Origin: an uncultured Oscillospiraceae bacterium
GTDB taxonomy: Bacteria > Bacillota_A > Clostridia > Oscillospirales > Oscillospiraceae
Direction: 5' to 3'
Assembly: GCA_900769845.1 (NCBI GenBank)
Contig: CAAGIF010000096.1
Location: forward strand, 1-16,166
Length of the DNA: 16,166 nt
Shown piece by piece: positions 1 through 7,022 of the stretch. The notes under the pieces were generated by a model. That model made no database searches. It was not told the origin of the DNA and saw only the letters and a program-made list of their open reading frames with translations. How positions within the stretch are numbered: the stretch's first letter is position 1; each line of letters starts with the position of its first letter. The position numbers and the translations under genes were made by a program.

Positions 1-3
1 GTC

Positions 4-38
4 ACGGCGCTGGAGCTTCCGGCGCCGTATTTCTTTTT
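4..38 (+). terminator. Rho-independent terminator of an upstream plus-strand gene outside the window
   Basis: An 11-bp stem (4-14 with 18-28, one G.T pair) with a three-base loop is followed by a T-rich tail (atttcttttt). The T tract lies only on the plus-strand side, so it should end a plus-strand transcript entering from the left. It converges with the PTS operon terminator. Confidence 0.75.
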
Positions 39-42
39 AGAA

Positions 43-72
43 CAAAAAACAACCCCGGCGAACCGGGGTTGT
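43..72 (-). terminator. Rho-independent terminator of the PTS operon
   Basis: Read on the minus strand, a perfect 10-bp stem (72-63 with 58-49) closed by a UUCG loop is followed at once by a run of T. It lies about 40 bases after the stop of the EIICB gene and is the natural end of the crr-ptsI-ptsH-EIICB transcript. Confidence 0.9.
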
Positions 73-113
73 CTTGTTATCTGCCATGTGGGCCATAGCA
101 ACTGGAAACCGGA

Positions 114-1586
114 TTACTCAGCCAGCTTCTTGAACTCGTCGTAAACGAACTGAACCTTGGGGCCGATGACGACCTGAACAGAGGTCTTACCGGGACGGAT
201 GACGCCAGCAGCGCCGGAAGATCTGATCTTCTTCTCGTCAACCTGGTAACGGTCCTTGACTTCCAGTCTCAGACGGGTAATGCAGTGGTCGATGGAGGTG
301 ACATTCTCCTTGCCGCCGACGCCTTCCAGAATGATGGCAGCCATAGCGGTAAAGTCATCGTTAGCCAGCTCGATCTTCAGCTCGCCGTCCTGATCGTCTT
401 CACGACCGGGGGTCTTCAGATCCCACTTGGTGATAGCAAAGCGGAACACCAGATAGAACACGACGAATGCAGCTACGCCCAGGGGCAGGATCAGCCAAGT
501 CTTGGCTGCTGCGGGCAGACTTGCGGAGAAGATCAGGTCAGTCAGGCCAGCGGAGAAGCAGAAGCCAGCGCGGAAGCCCAGAGCGACAGTGATGATGGTG
601 AAGATGCCGTACAGAGCAGCATAAACAACATACAGGGGGAATGCCAGGAACATGAATGCGAACTCGAAGGGCTCGGTAACGCCGCAGAGAACTGCACAGA
701 CAGCAGCAGCGCCGATGACACCGATGGTGGCCTTGCGCTTGTTGTCCTTAGCAGACTGGATCATAGCCAGAGTTGCGCCGGGGATACCGAACATCATGCA
801 GGGGAAGAAGCCTGCCATGTACATACCAACGGACCAGCCCATGTCAGCCTCGGTCTTAGCGCCCCAGTAAGCGGACAGGTCGCCCAGGCCGATGGTGTCG
901 AACCAGAACACGTTGTTCAGAGCATGGTGCAGACCGGTGGGGATCAGCAGACGGTTCAGGAATGCATAGATACCAGCACCGACAGCGCCCAGACCGGCGA
1001 TAGCCTTACCGACAGCAACCAGTGCGCCGAAGACTACGGGCCATACGAACAGCAGAACTGCGGAAACAACGATGGAGACAACTGCAGTGACGATAGCGAC
1101 GGAGCGCTTGCCGCTGAAGAATGCCAGAACGTCGGGCAGCTTGGTGTCCTTGAACTTGTTGTAGCAGATTGCGCCGATCAGGCCAGCCAGGATGCCGGTG
1201 AAGGGGTTAGCAATCTTAGCGAATGCAACGGCATTGGTCTCGGAAGCGATCATGCCGGGAGCGATGGTGCCAACAGTGCCGGGGTTCAGCAGAGTGGTGA
1301 TCATCAGCCAGGAAACCAGACCTGCCAGGCCGGCAGTGCCGTTGTTTTCCTTAGCCAGGCCGACAGCAACGCCGATGGCGAACAGGATAGCCATGTTGTC
1401 GATCAGAGCAGCGCCTGCCTTGATCAGGAAGAAGCCCAGGACGTATGCGAAGCCCTCGGTAGCGCCGGCAGCGCCCATAACAGCGGGAGCCAGAGCATAG
1501 CCCAGGCCCATCAGGATGCCGCAGATAGGCAGGGATGCGACAGGCAGCATCAGAGCGCTGCCCAGCTTCTGAAGATGTTTCATCAT
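114..1586 (-). CDS. nagE: PTS N-acetylglucosamine/glucose-type permease, EIICB
   Basis: Membrane permease of the phosphotransferase system that takes up a hexose and phosphorylates it on entry. The 490-residue protein has an EIIC domain over roughly residues 1-390, with many membrane segments and the family motif PTGLHHALNNVFWF. A short linker containing LKTPGRED leads to an EIIB domain (about 405-490) with the phosphorylated cysteine at about Cys435 in DHCITRLRL. The linker and the residues around it resemble E. coli NagE more than PtsG, so GlcNAc is the favoured substrate; glucose remains possible. No EIIA domain is fused; the separate EIIA gene at the head of the operon would supply it. 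Start: first of two adjacent ATGs, 11 bases after AAGGAGG. It is last in the operon, separated from ptsH by 154 bases that hold two hairpins. Family certain, substrate inferred. Confidence 0.9.
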   Translation of the reverse strand: MMKHLQKLGSALMLPVASLPICGILMGLGYALAPAVMGAAGATEGFAYVLGFFLIKAGAALIDNMAILFAIGVAVGLAKENNGTAGLAGLVSWLMITTLLNPGTVGTIAPGMIASETNAVAFAKIANPFTGILAGLIGAICYNKFKDTKLPDVLAFFSGKRSVAIVTAVVSIVVSAVLLFVWPVVFGALVAVGKAIAGLGAVGAGIYAFLNRLLIPTGLHHALNNVFWFDTIGLGDLSAYWGAKTEADMGWSVGMYMAGFFPCMMFGIPGATLAMIQSAKDNKRKATIGVIGAAAVCAVLCGVTEPFEFAFMFLAFPLYVVYAALYGIFTIITVALGFRAGFCFSAGLTDLIFSASLPAAAKTWLILPLGVAAFVVFYLVFRFAITKWDLKTPGREDDQDGELKIELANDDFTAMAAIILEGVGGKENVTSIDHCITRLRLEVKDRYQVDEKKIRSSGAAGVIRPGKTSVQVVIGPKVQFVYDEFKKLAE

Positions 1587-1676
1587 AGAAGTGTTATCCT
1601 CCTTAAATTCTCTTTTGCCTCTTATTTAACAAGCCGCCGGCCCACGACGGCCATTGGGGCCACAATCAATGATCTT

Positions 1677-1727
1677 TGCGTTCCGAAAACTCGGAACGCA
1701 GACAGCCCCGCGGGGCTGTCTTGCGTT
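1677..1727 (-). other. Two abutting hairpins between ptsH and the EIICB gene
   Basis: On the minus-strand RNA the first hairpin is a 20-base perfect palindrome (1720-1701). Directly abutting it is a second hairpin with a 10-bp perfect stem and a GTTT loop (1700-1677). The bases before the first hairpin (AACGCA, 1727-1722) are also complementary to the 5' part of the second (TGCGTT, 1700-1695). Hairpin 1 can therefore extend to about 16 bp with one bulge, which would unfold hairpin 2. Neither is followed by a T run, so these are not ordinary terminators. An RNA processing, stability or pausing role, setting EIICB levels apart from HPr/EI, is plausible but inferred. Confidence 0.6.
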
Positions 1728-1740
1728 TATGTAGGAAAAA

Positions 1741-1998
1741 TTACAGATTTTCCACCATGAAGGCCTGGATTTCGGCAGCAGCCTTCTCCTCGTCAGCGCC
1801 TTCGACGGTGACGGTGATCTCCATGCCCTGCTTGGCAGCCAGACGCATCAGACCCATCAGCCGCTTGGCATCAGCCTTGCCGGTGGGAGCGGTGACCGTG
1901 ATGGTGCTGGCGTAGCCGGCGACAGCCTTAACCAGCATTCCGGCGGGACGGGCATGCATGCCCATAGGATCCTTGATTACATGCTTAAATTCTTTCAT
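1741..1998 (-). CDS. ptsH: HPr phosphocarrier protein, Ser46 replaced by Arg
   Basis: Small cytoplasmic phosphocarrier that takes phosphate from enzyme I and passes it to EIIA. The 85-residue length and the active-site motif GMHARPAG are typical, with His15 and Arg17 in canonical positions. The second conserved region reads AKRLMGLM. Aligned with Bacillus HPr (KSIMGVM), residue 46 is Arg (codon CGG) where Firmicute HPr normally has the serine phosphorylated by HPr kinase/phosphorylase. Catalytic phosphotransfer should be intact, but the CcpA-linked regulatory phosphorylation should not be possible. The start lies 5 bases after the ptsI stop, with GTGAGG at the end of ptsI as the ribosome binding site, so the genes are probably translationally coupled. 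Confidence 0.95.
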   Translation of the reverse strand: MKEFKHVIKDPMGMHARPAGMLVKAVAGYASTITVTAPTGKADAKRLMGLMRLAAKQGMEITVTVEGADEEKAAAEIQAFMVENL

Positions 1999-2003
1999 TG
2001 TTA

Positions 2004-3617
2004 TTAAACCTCACTTTCACATACGAGCTTGCGGGTTTCCAGCACGCGGCCGGGAGCCATGCTCAGCTCGGTATATCCCATTTCCAGGAACTTTTCGGTC
2101 ATCTTGGGATCTGCTCCCAATTCACCGCAAATACCCGCCCAGATGCCTGCTTCATTGGCGGACTTGGCAATGTGTCCCAGCAGCGCCATCAGTGCAGGAT
2201 GGTAGGGGTCATAGAACTCACCCAGCTTGGCATTCTGACGGTCCACAGCCAGGGTGTACTGGGTCAGATCGTTGGTGCCAACGGAGAAAAAGGCGGCTTC
2301 CTTTGCCAGCTCATGAGCCAGCACGGCGGCAGCGGGGGTTTCCACCATCACGCCGATGGGAACTTCCTTGGTGGGAATACCTTCGGCTTCCAGCTCCGCC
2401 CGGATCTTGGCGCATAGTGCCTTGGCTGCCTTCAGTTCCCAGACGGATGCCACCATGGGGAACATAACGCTCAGGTTGCCGTAGGCAGATGCCCGGTAGA
2501 TAGCCCGGAGCTGGGGACGGAAGATCTCTTCCCGGGTCAGGCAGATCCGCAGACCCCGCAGACCCAGAGCGGGATTCTCTTCCTGCTCCAGACCCATATA
2601 GGAAACCTGCTTGTCCGCGCCGATGTCCAGGGTCCGGATGACCACGGGACGCTCACCCATGATCTGACCGACCTTCTTGTAGGCTTCAAACAGCTCATCC
2701 TCGGTGGGCAGGCTGTCCCGGCCCAGGTACAGGAATTCACTTCTCATCAGACCAACGCCCTCAGCATCCGCAGCCACAGCAGCTTCGGCATCCTCGGGGC
2801 AGCCGATATTGGCGCACAGCAGAACCTTCTTGCCGGACTTGGTGATGCTTTCCTTACCGCGGTACTGCTCCAGCGCAGCCCGGGCGTCAGCAGCCTCCGC
2901 CTGCTTTTTCAGCAGCATTTCCATGGTCTGCTCGTCGGGATCGGCATACCAGTTACCGGTAAAGCCGTCCACCGCCAGAACCTTGCAGTTCTCGGCGTCT
3001 TCCAGGGTGATATTGGACTGGACCAGGCTGGGGATATTCAGCGTACGGGCCAGAATCGCAGTATGGCTGGAGGAAGAGCCCTGTCGGGTTACGAAGGCCA
3101 GGATCCGCTCTCTGGGGAGCTGGATGGTTTCACTGGGAGCCAGATCCTCTGCCACCAGCAGGAAGGAGCCCTCGGGAAGTTGGAATCCGGTGTTGCCGCA
3201 GAGAATGTCATACAGCCGGTGGGACATATCCCGGATATCCGCGCTGCGGGCATTCATGTACTCATCTTCCATAGCTGCGAAGACCTGGGCGAATTCCTCG
3301 CCGGTATCCAGAGCTGCCAGGGCAGCAGCTGCGCCGCCCTCAATCGCCATGGCAACGCCATCCAGATAGTCCAGATCCTCCAGCATGAGCATCTGCACTT
3401 CGATGATGGCAGCCTGCTCCTCGCCCAGTTCTATCTTTGCCTTTTCAAATAAAGCGGACAGCTGATTGCGGGCAGTTTCTACTGCCGCATTGAATTTCGC
3501 CTGCTCCAGCGCAGGATCGCCGGAGGAAACAGGCAGAACCCGCTCGGCTTTACGGTAAACCACCGCAGGGCCGATGGAAACGCCGGGAAATACCGGCAAA
3601 CCAAAACCTTGTTTCAT
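2004..3617 (-). CDS. ptsI: PTS enzyme I (phosphoenolpyruvate-protein phosphotransferase)
   Basis: Cytoplasmic enzyme that takes phosphate from phosphoenolpyruvate and hands it to HPr, the first step of all PTS uptake. The 537-residue protein has the N-terminal HPr-binding region, the phosphohistidine site in SSSSHTAILAR (His185), and a C-terminal PEP-binding barrel. The barrel shows SVGTNDLTQYTLAVDR and the catalytic cysteine in GICGELGAD (Cys497). It is somewhat shorter than the roughly 570 residues of E. coli or Bacillus enzyme I but no motif is missing. I start it at MKQGFGLPVF, which begins the family-typical N terminus (PGVSIGPA); the frame stays open 90 bases further upstream but overlaps the EIIA gene. 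The gap from the EIIA stop is 13 bases. Confidence 0.95.
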   Translation of the reverse strand: MKQGFGLPVFPGVSIGPAVVYRKAERVLPVSSGDPALEQAKFNAAVETARNQLSALFEKAKIELGEEQAAIIEVQMLMLEDLDYLDGVAMAIEGGAAAALAALDTGEEFAQVFAAMEDEYMNARSADIRDMSHRLYDILCGNTGFQLPEGSFLLVAEDLAPSETIQLPRERILAFVTRQGSSSSHTAILARTLNIPSLVQSNITLEDAENCKVLAVDGFTGNWYADPDEQTMEMLLKKQAEAADARAALEQYRGKESITKSGKKVLLCANIGCPEDAEAAVAADAEGVGLMRSEFLYLGRDSLPTEDELFEAYKKVGQIMGERPVVIRTLDIGADKQVSYMGLEQEENPALGLRGLRICLTREEIFRPQLRAIYRASAYGNLSVMFPMVASVWELKAAKALCAKIRAELEAEGIPTKEVPIGVMVETPAAAVLAHELAKEAAFFSVGTNDLTQYTLAVDRQNAKLGEFYDPYHPALMALLGHIAKSANEAGIWAGICGELGADPKMTEKFLEMGYTELSMAPGRVLETRKLVCESEV

Positions 3618-3630
3618 GTCGCTACCTGCC

Positions 3631-4131
3631 TTACTTTGCCAATTCGATGACCACATCGGCAGTGGTGACATCCTTGCCCACATGGGTGTTGAAGGTGGGA
3701 TAAGCATCGGTATTGCAGATCAGCACGGGAGTGATGGTGTTCAGGCCGGCAGCCTTAACGCCCTCCAGATCCACCTCGATCAGCAGATCGCCCTGCTTGA
3801 CCTTCTGGCCGTTCTGCGCGTGAACGGTAAAGCACTTGCCTTCCAGACCGACGGTCTCCAGGCCGATATGGATCAGGATCTCAGCGCCGAAATCCGCAAC
3901 CAGACTCACTGCGTGACCGGTAGAGAACATCATATCAACAGTTGCATCACAGGGAGCATATACCTTTCCGTCGGTGGGAATAATGGCAACGCCGTTGCCC
4001 AGCATTCCCTCTGCAAAGGTAGGGTCCGGAACTTCGGTTACAGGCACTGCCTGACCGGCTACCGGAGCAAAGAGTTTATCGGTAGGTTTTTTCTCCGGAG
4101 TCTTGGAGAACAGCTTGCTGAAAAATCCCAT
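3631..4131 (-). CDS. crr: PTS glucose-family EIIA (Crr-like)
   Basis: Soluble EIIA of the glucose family, which passes phosphate from HPr to the EIIB domain of the permease. The 166-residue protein has the expected sequence LFAPVAGQ near residue 20, His73 in STGHAVSL and the phosphorylated His88 in ILIHIGLETVGL. The two histidines match the active-site pair of EIIA-Glc. The N terminus (MGFFSKLFSK) resembles the amphipathic membrane-touching tail of Crr-type proteins. Start at 4131 is supported by AGAGG nine bases upstream; an in-frame ATG at 4176 lacks a comparable site. It is first in a four-gene PTS operon and the partner for the EIIA-less EIICB at the operon's end. It may also serve other glucose-family permeases. 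Confidence 0.92.
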   Translation of the reverse strand: MGFFSKLFSKTPEKKPTDKLFAPVAGQAVPVTEVPDPTFAEGMLGNGVAIIPTDGKVYAPCDATVDMMFSTGHAVSLVADFGAEILIHIGLETVGLEGKCFTVHAQNGQKVKQGDLLIEVDLEGVKAAGLNTITPVLICNTDAYPTFNTHVGKDVTTADVVIELAK

Positions 4132-4247
4132 AGTAATTTTCCTCTTTCCTAGTATTGGTTGCTGCCGCCTGGGCAACGGGTATCTAAATTACAGTTTGGC
4201 GAAATCCTCTGATAACACTGGCAGATTTCACATTTTCATACCTCTTT

Positions 4248-4276
4248 AGTATACCTTTCCTGCCATGCAATGTCAA
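4248..4276 (-). promoter_or_regulatory. Proximal sigma-A promoter of the PTS operon
   Basis: On the minus strand a perfect -35 TTGACA (4276-4271) is separated by exactly 17 bases from the -10 TATACT (4253-4248). Transcription should start near 4241, giving a 110-base leader before the EIIA start. Confidence 0.85.
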
Positions 4277-4326
4277 GAAATATTGTCATTCTTCCGGGGC
4301 AGCAGAGGTATAAAATCCCTACTTAC

Positions 4327-4355
4327 ATAGTAACCGCAAAGTGCCCTTGTGTCAA
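4327..4355 (-). promoter_or_regulatory. Distal sigma-A-like promoter of the PTS operon
   Basis: A second perfect TTGACA (4355-4350) lies 17 bases from TACTAT (4332-4327) on the minus strand, 79 bases upstream of the proximal promoter. Both -35 boxes sit in the same ten bases, TTTCTTGACA. The weaker -10 and the neighbouring inverted repeat at 4356-4371 suggest a regulated start. Confidence 0.55.
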
Positions 4356-4489
4356 GAAAGGATTTCCTTTCCGATGTACAATTTTCCCCTTCCTTTTCCG
4401 TCAATTTTGCCGAGAGAAACCGGAAACACTCTCCGTGATGTTGTATAAATATCCCAATAATTGCGCTGTTATTTTGGCAAAATCGCGAA

Positions 4490-4518
4490 TGGTCACGATC
4501 CGCCCGAGCAAGTACAAT
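4490..4518 (+). promoter_or_regulatory. Probable promoter of the beta-glucosidase/PPTase operon
   Basis: A -10 like TACAAT (4513-4518) is preceded, with 17-base spacing, by the partial -35 TGGTCA (4 of 6 matches). It lies about 60 bases upstream of the beta-glucosidase start. Confidence 0.5.
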
Positions 4519-4579
4519 AGAATCGTACACTCTGTTCTTTGCATTGCAGATTGATTCCAGTACCGGAGGGATTTTCCAT

Positions 4580-7006
4580 ATGAATAAGCTAAAACGCGCC
4601 TGCACCACCGTCGCAAGAAAAGCATTTGATCTTGTGATGGGAAACGGTCTGATGCAGGAAGAAAATACCGCTGAAGGCGACCGGTATATTACCCCCGGCA
4701 TGGGCGCACTGATCCGCGCCATGGGCGCAGAGGGCGCCGTGCTGCTGAAAAACGAAGAAAACACGCTGCCCCTGTCTTCCGACACTCCCGTTTCCGTTTT
4801 CGGGCGGTGTCAGAACGATTGGTTTTATGTAGGCTACGGCAGTGGCGGCGATGTCCATCCCCCCTACCGGGTCAATCTGATGGAAGGACTGGCAAATGCC
4901 GGTATTCCGGTGGTGGAAGAACTGGCCCAGCGCTATGCCCAATGGTGCGCCCACCCTGACAATGCCGCAGACCACGGTTGGTGGGGACACTGGCCCTACT
5001 TCCACGAAGAGATGGAACTGGAAGAAAAATGGGTGCAGCAGGCCGCCCGGGAATCGGACACCGCTCTGATCGTCATCGGCAGAGCCGCCGGTGAGGACCG
5101 GGAAAACCGGTTGGAGCCGGGCAGTTACTATCTGACCCAAAAGGAAAAGGATATGCTCCGTCTTGTGAGCAAATACTATAAAAAGACGGTTTTGATCCTG
5201 AATACCGGCAATATTATGGATATGTCCTTTATTGCCCAGTACCGGATCGCCGCTGCATTGATCGTGTGGCAGCCCGGGCAGGAAAGCGGCAATGCCGTGG
5301 CGGACATTCTCTGCGGCAGGGCAAATCCCAGCGGCAAGCTTTCGGATACCATTGCCAAAGCCTACGAAGACTATCCCAGCAGCGCAAATTTCGGCAACCG
5401 GGCCTTCAATAACTACCAAGAAGACATCTTTGTAGGTTACCGGTATTTCGATACATTCTGTCCGGAGAAGATCCTCTATCCCTTCGGTTATGGCCTTTCC
5501 TATACCACATTCCGCATGGATCCCATTTCCTCCCACAGGGAAGCGGACGCAACAGTTTTGAACATCCGGATCACCAATACCGGCAGTGTGGCCGGCAAGG
5601 AAGTGGCGCAGATCTACTGCGCTGGTCCCGAGGGACTTCTCTCCCGCCCGAAAAAGGTTCTGGTAGCCTTTGAAAAGACTAAGACTCTGCTGCCCGGTGA
5701 GTACCAGGATCTGACCCTCTCTGTCCGGGATTATGACTGTGCAAGCTTCGATGATTCCGGATGTACCGGTCATTCCAACGCCTTTGTGATGGAGAAGGGA
5801 ATCTACCGGCTGATCGCAGGCAATTCCAGCGCCGCAGATACTGTCGCCGCTGAATTTGAGATTCCTGAAACCCGGAATCTTTGCCAATGCCGGAATATCT
5901 GCCCGCCCAGAGAGCGCTTTTCCGTTCTCCACAACCGGGGAGAAACCACAATTCACGCCGGGTCTTTGAATCTGAAGCAGCGGATACTGGAGGAGCTTCC
6001 AAAGGAGATCCCCTGTACCGGAGATCAAGGCATTCTTCTTGCTGATGTGGTTTCCGGAAAGCGCACATTGAACGATTTTATTGCCCAGCTTACTGACCGG
6101 GAATTGGGAGACCTGACCCGGGGAGAAGGCGGTATGGGCAGCAAGCTGGGGATCACCGGAAACGCCGGCGCTTTTGGCGGAATCACGCCCCAGCTTCGCA
6201 GCCGGGGCATCCCTGCCCTGATCACCGCAGACGGCCCCGCGGGCCTTCGGATCCGCAGATTCACTTCCCTGCTTCCCTGCGGCACCGCCATTGCCTGCTC
6301 CTGGAACCGGGATCTGACGGAAGCTCTTTTCCAGAAGGTAGGCGAAGAAGCTGCCCACTTCGGTGTGGATGTGATCCTCTCCCCCGGCATGAATATCCAC
6401 CGCAATCCCCTCTGCGGCCGTAATTTTGAATATTATTCCGAAGATCCCCTGCTCTGCGGAAAGACCGCCGCTGCGGCAGTGCGGGGAATTCAGAAGGGCG
6501 GCACTTCCGCCTGTCCCAAGCACTTTGCCTGTAACAATCAGGAGGTAAACCGCAATCACAACGACAGCCGCCTTTCTCATCGGGCATTGCGGGAAATCTA
6601 TCTCAAATGCTTTGAAATTTGCATAAAAGAGGGCAATCCCCAAAATTTGATGACCAGTTACAATAAGATCAACGGAATCTGGGCGCATTACCACTATGAC
6701 CTGGTCACCACCGTACTGCGCCAGGAATGGGGCTACCGGGGTAATGTGATGACCGACTGGTGGATGCGGATGGCAAAAAGCCCCGAATTCCCCAAACTGC
6801 GTAACAATGCCTACCGGGTCCGTGCTCAGGTGGATGTGCTGATGCCCGGCAGCCTGACTCCGGGTCTGCGCGCCTATGTGTTCGATCGGGATCAGCTTTC
6901 CACCCTGGGGCAGGAAGGCGGTCTGACCCGGGCAGAACTCCAGCGCAGCGCCATGAATGTGCTACGCTTTGCCATGCTTCGCCTAGAGGCTCAAAAGAAA
7001 GATTAA
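4580..7006 (+). CDS. GH3 beta-glucosidase with permuted (C-domain first) architecture
   Basis: Glycoside hydrolase family 3 enzyme, probably a cytoplasmic beta-glucosidase acting on imported oligosaccharides; no signal peptide is visible. In the 808 residues the domain order is inverted. First comes the alpha/beta sandwich normally at the C terminus (about 45-310: GAVLLKNEENTLPL, GEDREN with a likely acid/base Glu, LYPFGYGLSYT). Then a fibronectin-III-like domain (about 325-430, GKEVAQIY) and a linker. Last comes the catalytic barrel (about 500-790: DGPAGLR, GRNFEYYSEDP, CPKHFACNNQEVNRN), with the nucleophile Asp726 in VMTDWW. The same inverted order is known from beta-glucosidases of Ruminococcus albus and Butyrivibrio fibrisolvens. 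Start 4580 has GGAGGG nine bases upstream; an in-frame ATG at 4544 has no such site. A PPTase gene follows after 16 bases. Exact sugar specificity cannot be read from sequence. Confidence 0.9.
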   Translation: MNKLKRACTTVARKAFDLVMGNGLMQEENTAEGDRYITPGMGALIRAMGAEGAVLLKNEENTLPLSSDTPVSVFGRCQNDWFYVGYGSGGDVHPPYRVNLMEGLANAGIPVVEELAQRYAQWCAHPDNAADHGWWGHWPYFHEEMELEEKWVQQAARESDTALIVIGRAAGEDRENRLEPGSYYLTQKEKDMLRLVSKYYKKTVLILNTGNIMDMSFIAQYRIAAALIVWQPGQESGNAVADILCGRANPSGKLSDTIAKAYEDYPSSANFGNRAFNNYQEDIFVGYRYFDTFCPEKILYPFGYGLSYTTFRMDPISSHREADATVLNIRITNTGSVAGKEVAQIYCAGPEGLLSRPKKVLVAFEKTKTLLPGEYQDLTLSVRDYDCASFDDSGCTGHSNAFVMEKGIYRLIAGNSSAADTVAAEFEIPETRNLCQCRNICPPRERFSVLHNRGETTIHAGSLNLKQRILEELPKEIPCTGDQGILLADVVSGKRTLNDFIAQLTDRELGDLTRGEGGMGSKLGITGNAGAFGGITPQLRSRGIPALITADGPAGLRIRRFTSLLPCGTAIACSWNRDLTEALFQKVGEEAAHFGVDVILSPGMNIHRNPLCGRNFEYYSEDPLLCGKTAAAAVRGIQKGGTSACPKHFACNNQEVNRNHNDSRLSHRALREIYLKCFEICIKEGNPQNLMTSYNKINGIWAHYHYDLVTTVLRQEWGYRGNVMTDWWMRMAKSPEFPKLRNNAYRVRAQVDVLMPGSLTPGLRAYVFDRDQLSTLGQEGGLTRAELQRSAMNVLRFAMLRLEAQKKD

Positions 7007-7022
7007 CTCCCCGGAGGATTCC

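Larger units (their letters stand above)
4132..4579. other. Divergent regulatory region between the PTS operon and the GH3 beta-glucosidase gene
   Basis: A 448-base stretch with no convincing gene. It holds two minus-strand promoters for the PTS operon, one likely plus-strand promoter for the beta-glucosidase gene, and a PTS leader of about 110 bases. The leader has a weak possible hairpin (GAAATC and GATTTC arms, 4202-4229). A 6-4-6 inverted repeat, GAAAGG-ATTT-CCTTTC, at 4356-4371 abuts the upstream PTS promoter and could be an operator. I saw no convincing CcpA cre site and no LicT/GlcT-type antiterminator sequence. Confidence 0.6.

Noticed and set aside
285..1760. Long plus-strand open frame (491 codons) opposite the EIICB gene
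   Set aside because: It is antisense to a clear PTS permease, has no ribosome binding site, is low in complexity (rich in Gln, Asp, Ser, Gly) and matches no family. It arises from strong codon bias on the coding strand.
4202..4229. Possible LicT/GlcT-type antiterminator in the PTS operon leader
   Set aside because: The weak GAAATC/GATTTC hairpin does not match the ribonucleic antiterminator consensus on the transcribed strand, no overlapping terminator is present, and no antiterminator protein gene is nearby.
4471..4490. CcpA cre-like site (TTGGCAAAATCGCGAATGG)
   Set aside because: It has a central CG and some flanking matches but departs from the cre consensus at several conserved positions, and the local HPr lacks Ser46.
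4132..4579. Small open frames in the intergenic region (such as 4270-4554 plus and 4273-4785 minus)
   Set aside because: They overlap the promoters, lack ribosome binding sites and show no recognisable protein features.
4589..6694. Long minus-strand open frame (701 codons) opposite the beta-glucosidase gene
   Set aside because: It is antisense to a well-supported GH3 enzyme whose motifs are all intact, and it has no recognisable domain or start signal.
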